A DNA stretch of 6,053 nt from Trebonia sp. (GTDB lineage: Bacteria > Actinomycetota > Actinomycetes > Streptosporangiales > Streptosporangiaceae): assembly GCA_030043595.1 (NCBI GenBank), contig JASHXJ010000183.1, positions 1-6,053 on the forward strand, written 5' to 3'. A program made the position numbers and the translations under genes. The notes below the pieces were generated by a model that worked only from the letters and a program-made list of their open reading frames with translations, was not told where the DNA came from and did no database searches. Shown here in pieces: positions 5,456 to 6,053 of this stretch (position 1 is its first letter; the number at the start of each line of letters is the position of its first letter).

Positions 5456-5635
5456 ATGACGACTCTCCTCGCTGAGAATGCACGTGATCTAGAAGCAGCT
5501 AATGAACGACTTCTCATTGCCGCCGATCGTAGGCGGGCAGCACGGGAACGTGCTGAGGCGCGTGAAGCTGCCAGGCGGGATCAGGCAAGCAAGGTAACGG
5601 CCCGGCGGTACCGTTGGGCAGGCTTCGCGGCATGA
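5456..5635 (+). CDS. Small charged helical protein, unrecognised
   Basis: The 59-residue ORF starts at ATG 5456; GGGTGG (5444-5449) six bases upstream is an acceptable ribosome binding site, and a GTG at 5447 is the alternative start. Residues 5-45 are nearly all Ala, Arg, Glu, Asp and Leu (for example ENARDLEAANERLLIAADRR), predicting one long amphipathic helix or coiled coil. The end is basic (TARRYRWAGF). Codon third positions are mixed, less biased than the main genes, so it may be acquired or not real. It could be a small DNA-binding or scaffold-type protein, but nothing in the sequence shows a function. It faces the P-loop gene across a 204-base gap. Confidence 0.42.
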   Translation: MTTLLAENARDLEAANERLLIAADRRRAARERAEAREAARRDQASKVTARRYRWAGFAA

Positions 5636-5690
5636 GAGCGCGTCCAGGCAATAGGCGGGACCACAGGCGCAGGGAGAATAAAACTGGTGC

Positions 5691-5945
5691 TCAGAAGATG
5701 AAGGGGATCAGCATTTTGGTTGACTGCTTGTAACGAGGATACGCGCCAGGAAAGAGCTCGGTCATATAACGCTCCTCCTTGACAGCGCTGAAAAGGAAGT
5801 ACGCTCCCAGTAGGACAACCGCTATCAGCCAGATAAAGCTAACCGCCACCGCGGTACCGATCATCGCGAGAATGATGCCGGAGTAAATGGGGTGACGAAT
5901 AGTACGATACGAGCTTGGGAAGAGACGGCTCGTGAAATCACGCAC
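5691..5945 (-). CDS. Isoprenylcysteine carboxyl methyltransferase-like protein, N-terminally truncated
   Basis: This 84-residue integral membrane protein carries the C-terminal half of the ICMT/phospholipid-methyltransferase fold, which transfers methyl from S-adenosylmethionine. It has RHPIYSG (17-23), two hydrophobic spans (about 24-54), the SAM-binding pair EE (57-58), and LFPGAYPRYKQ with Tyr69 and Tyr72, ending TKMLIPFIF. Full members have roughly 150-220 residues and four or five spans, so the front is missing. The start is GTG 5945 with GGAAG six bases upstream. The in-frame sequence before it (ARALAARSTTLPRKRF) also resembles the family but runs back to TGA at 6006-6008 without a start codon. 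It is therefore probably a remnant, or a gene broken just outside. Local GC is near 50 percent, well below the surroundings, suggesting transfer. Activity is doubtful without the missing spans. Confidence 0.75.
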   Translation of the reverse strand: MRDFTSRLFPSSYRTIRHPIYSGIILAMIGTAVAVSFIWLIAVVLLGAYFLFSAVKEERYMTELFPGAYPRYKQSTKMLIPFIF

Positions 5946-5948
5946 GAA

Positions 5949-5966
5949 ACGCTTCCGCGGAAGCGT
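5949..5966. promoter_or_regulatory. 18-bp perfect palindrome at the methyltransferase-like start
   Basis: ACGCTTCCGCGGAAGCGT equals its own reverse complement over 18 bases, with no spacer. It ends 3 bases before the GTG start at 5945 and contains the Shine-Dalgarno candidate GGAAG. The lack of a loop favours a protein-binding DNA site over an RNA hairpin. It also lies inside sequence that looks like former coding DNA, so it may be incidental. Confidence 0.5.
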
Positions 5967-6053
5967 CGTAGATCTGGCGGCCAGCGCTCTGGCACCGGTC
6001 TGCGATCATGAACCAATGCCGTCACGACGGATGGAGTGGGCGGTGGCCGGTGC

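Overview
The window is GC-rich with strong third-position G/C bias. The best-recognised genes (a Cpe/LpqF-type serine-hydrolase lipoprotein, a COG2085 F420/NADP-type oxidoreductase, a DUF488 relic and an IS1634-like transposase relic) point to a high-GC actinobacterium, probably a Streptomyces/Streptosporangium-like filamentous lineage. The exact taxon cannot be read from the sequence. There is no rRNA, tRNA or CRISPR array.

Left part (1-2351). The main gene is a lipoprotein with a class A beta-lactamase/transpeptidase fold (431-1924, +). A perfect 10-bp inverted repeat (387-417) sits directly upstream and touches the Shine-Dalgarno sequence of the outermost start. Two small overlapping plus-strand ORFs follow: a weak lipoprotein candidate (2003-2221) and a 54-residue single-span membrane protein with a good ribosome binding site (2187-2351). 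A weak coding relic lies on the minus strand at the left edge.

Middle (2350-3045) is a gene graveyard. It holds an unrecognised minus-strand coding fragment, the N-terminal stub of an IS1634-like transposase with a one-base frameshift, and a DUF488 gene that lacks its N-terminus and needs two frame changes to read.

Right of that, the minus strand carries an intact NAD(P)-binding oxidoreductase (3023-3625), probably expressed from a leaderless promoter. Upstream of it are an unrecognised 247-residue protein in lower-GC DNA (3714-4457) whose C-terminus may be frameshifted, an orphan coding fragment (4495-4635), and a P-loop kinase-like protein (4667-5251). A small charged helical ORF is divergent from the P-loop gene (5456-5635, +). 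The window ends in a truncated isoprenylcysteine methyltransferase-like membrane protein (5691-5945, -) beside an 18-bp perfect palindrome.

The genes do not form an obvious single pathway. The window looks like an accessory region with repeated decay: several partial genes, frame changes, an IS relic and GC dips. I found no convincing new multi-gene system. The most checkable leads are the two inverted repeats that overlap translation-start regions, the Gln in place of the usual NADP-binding Arg in the oxidoreductase, and the hidden coding fragments.
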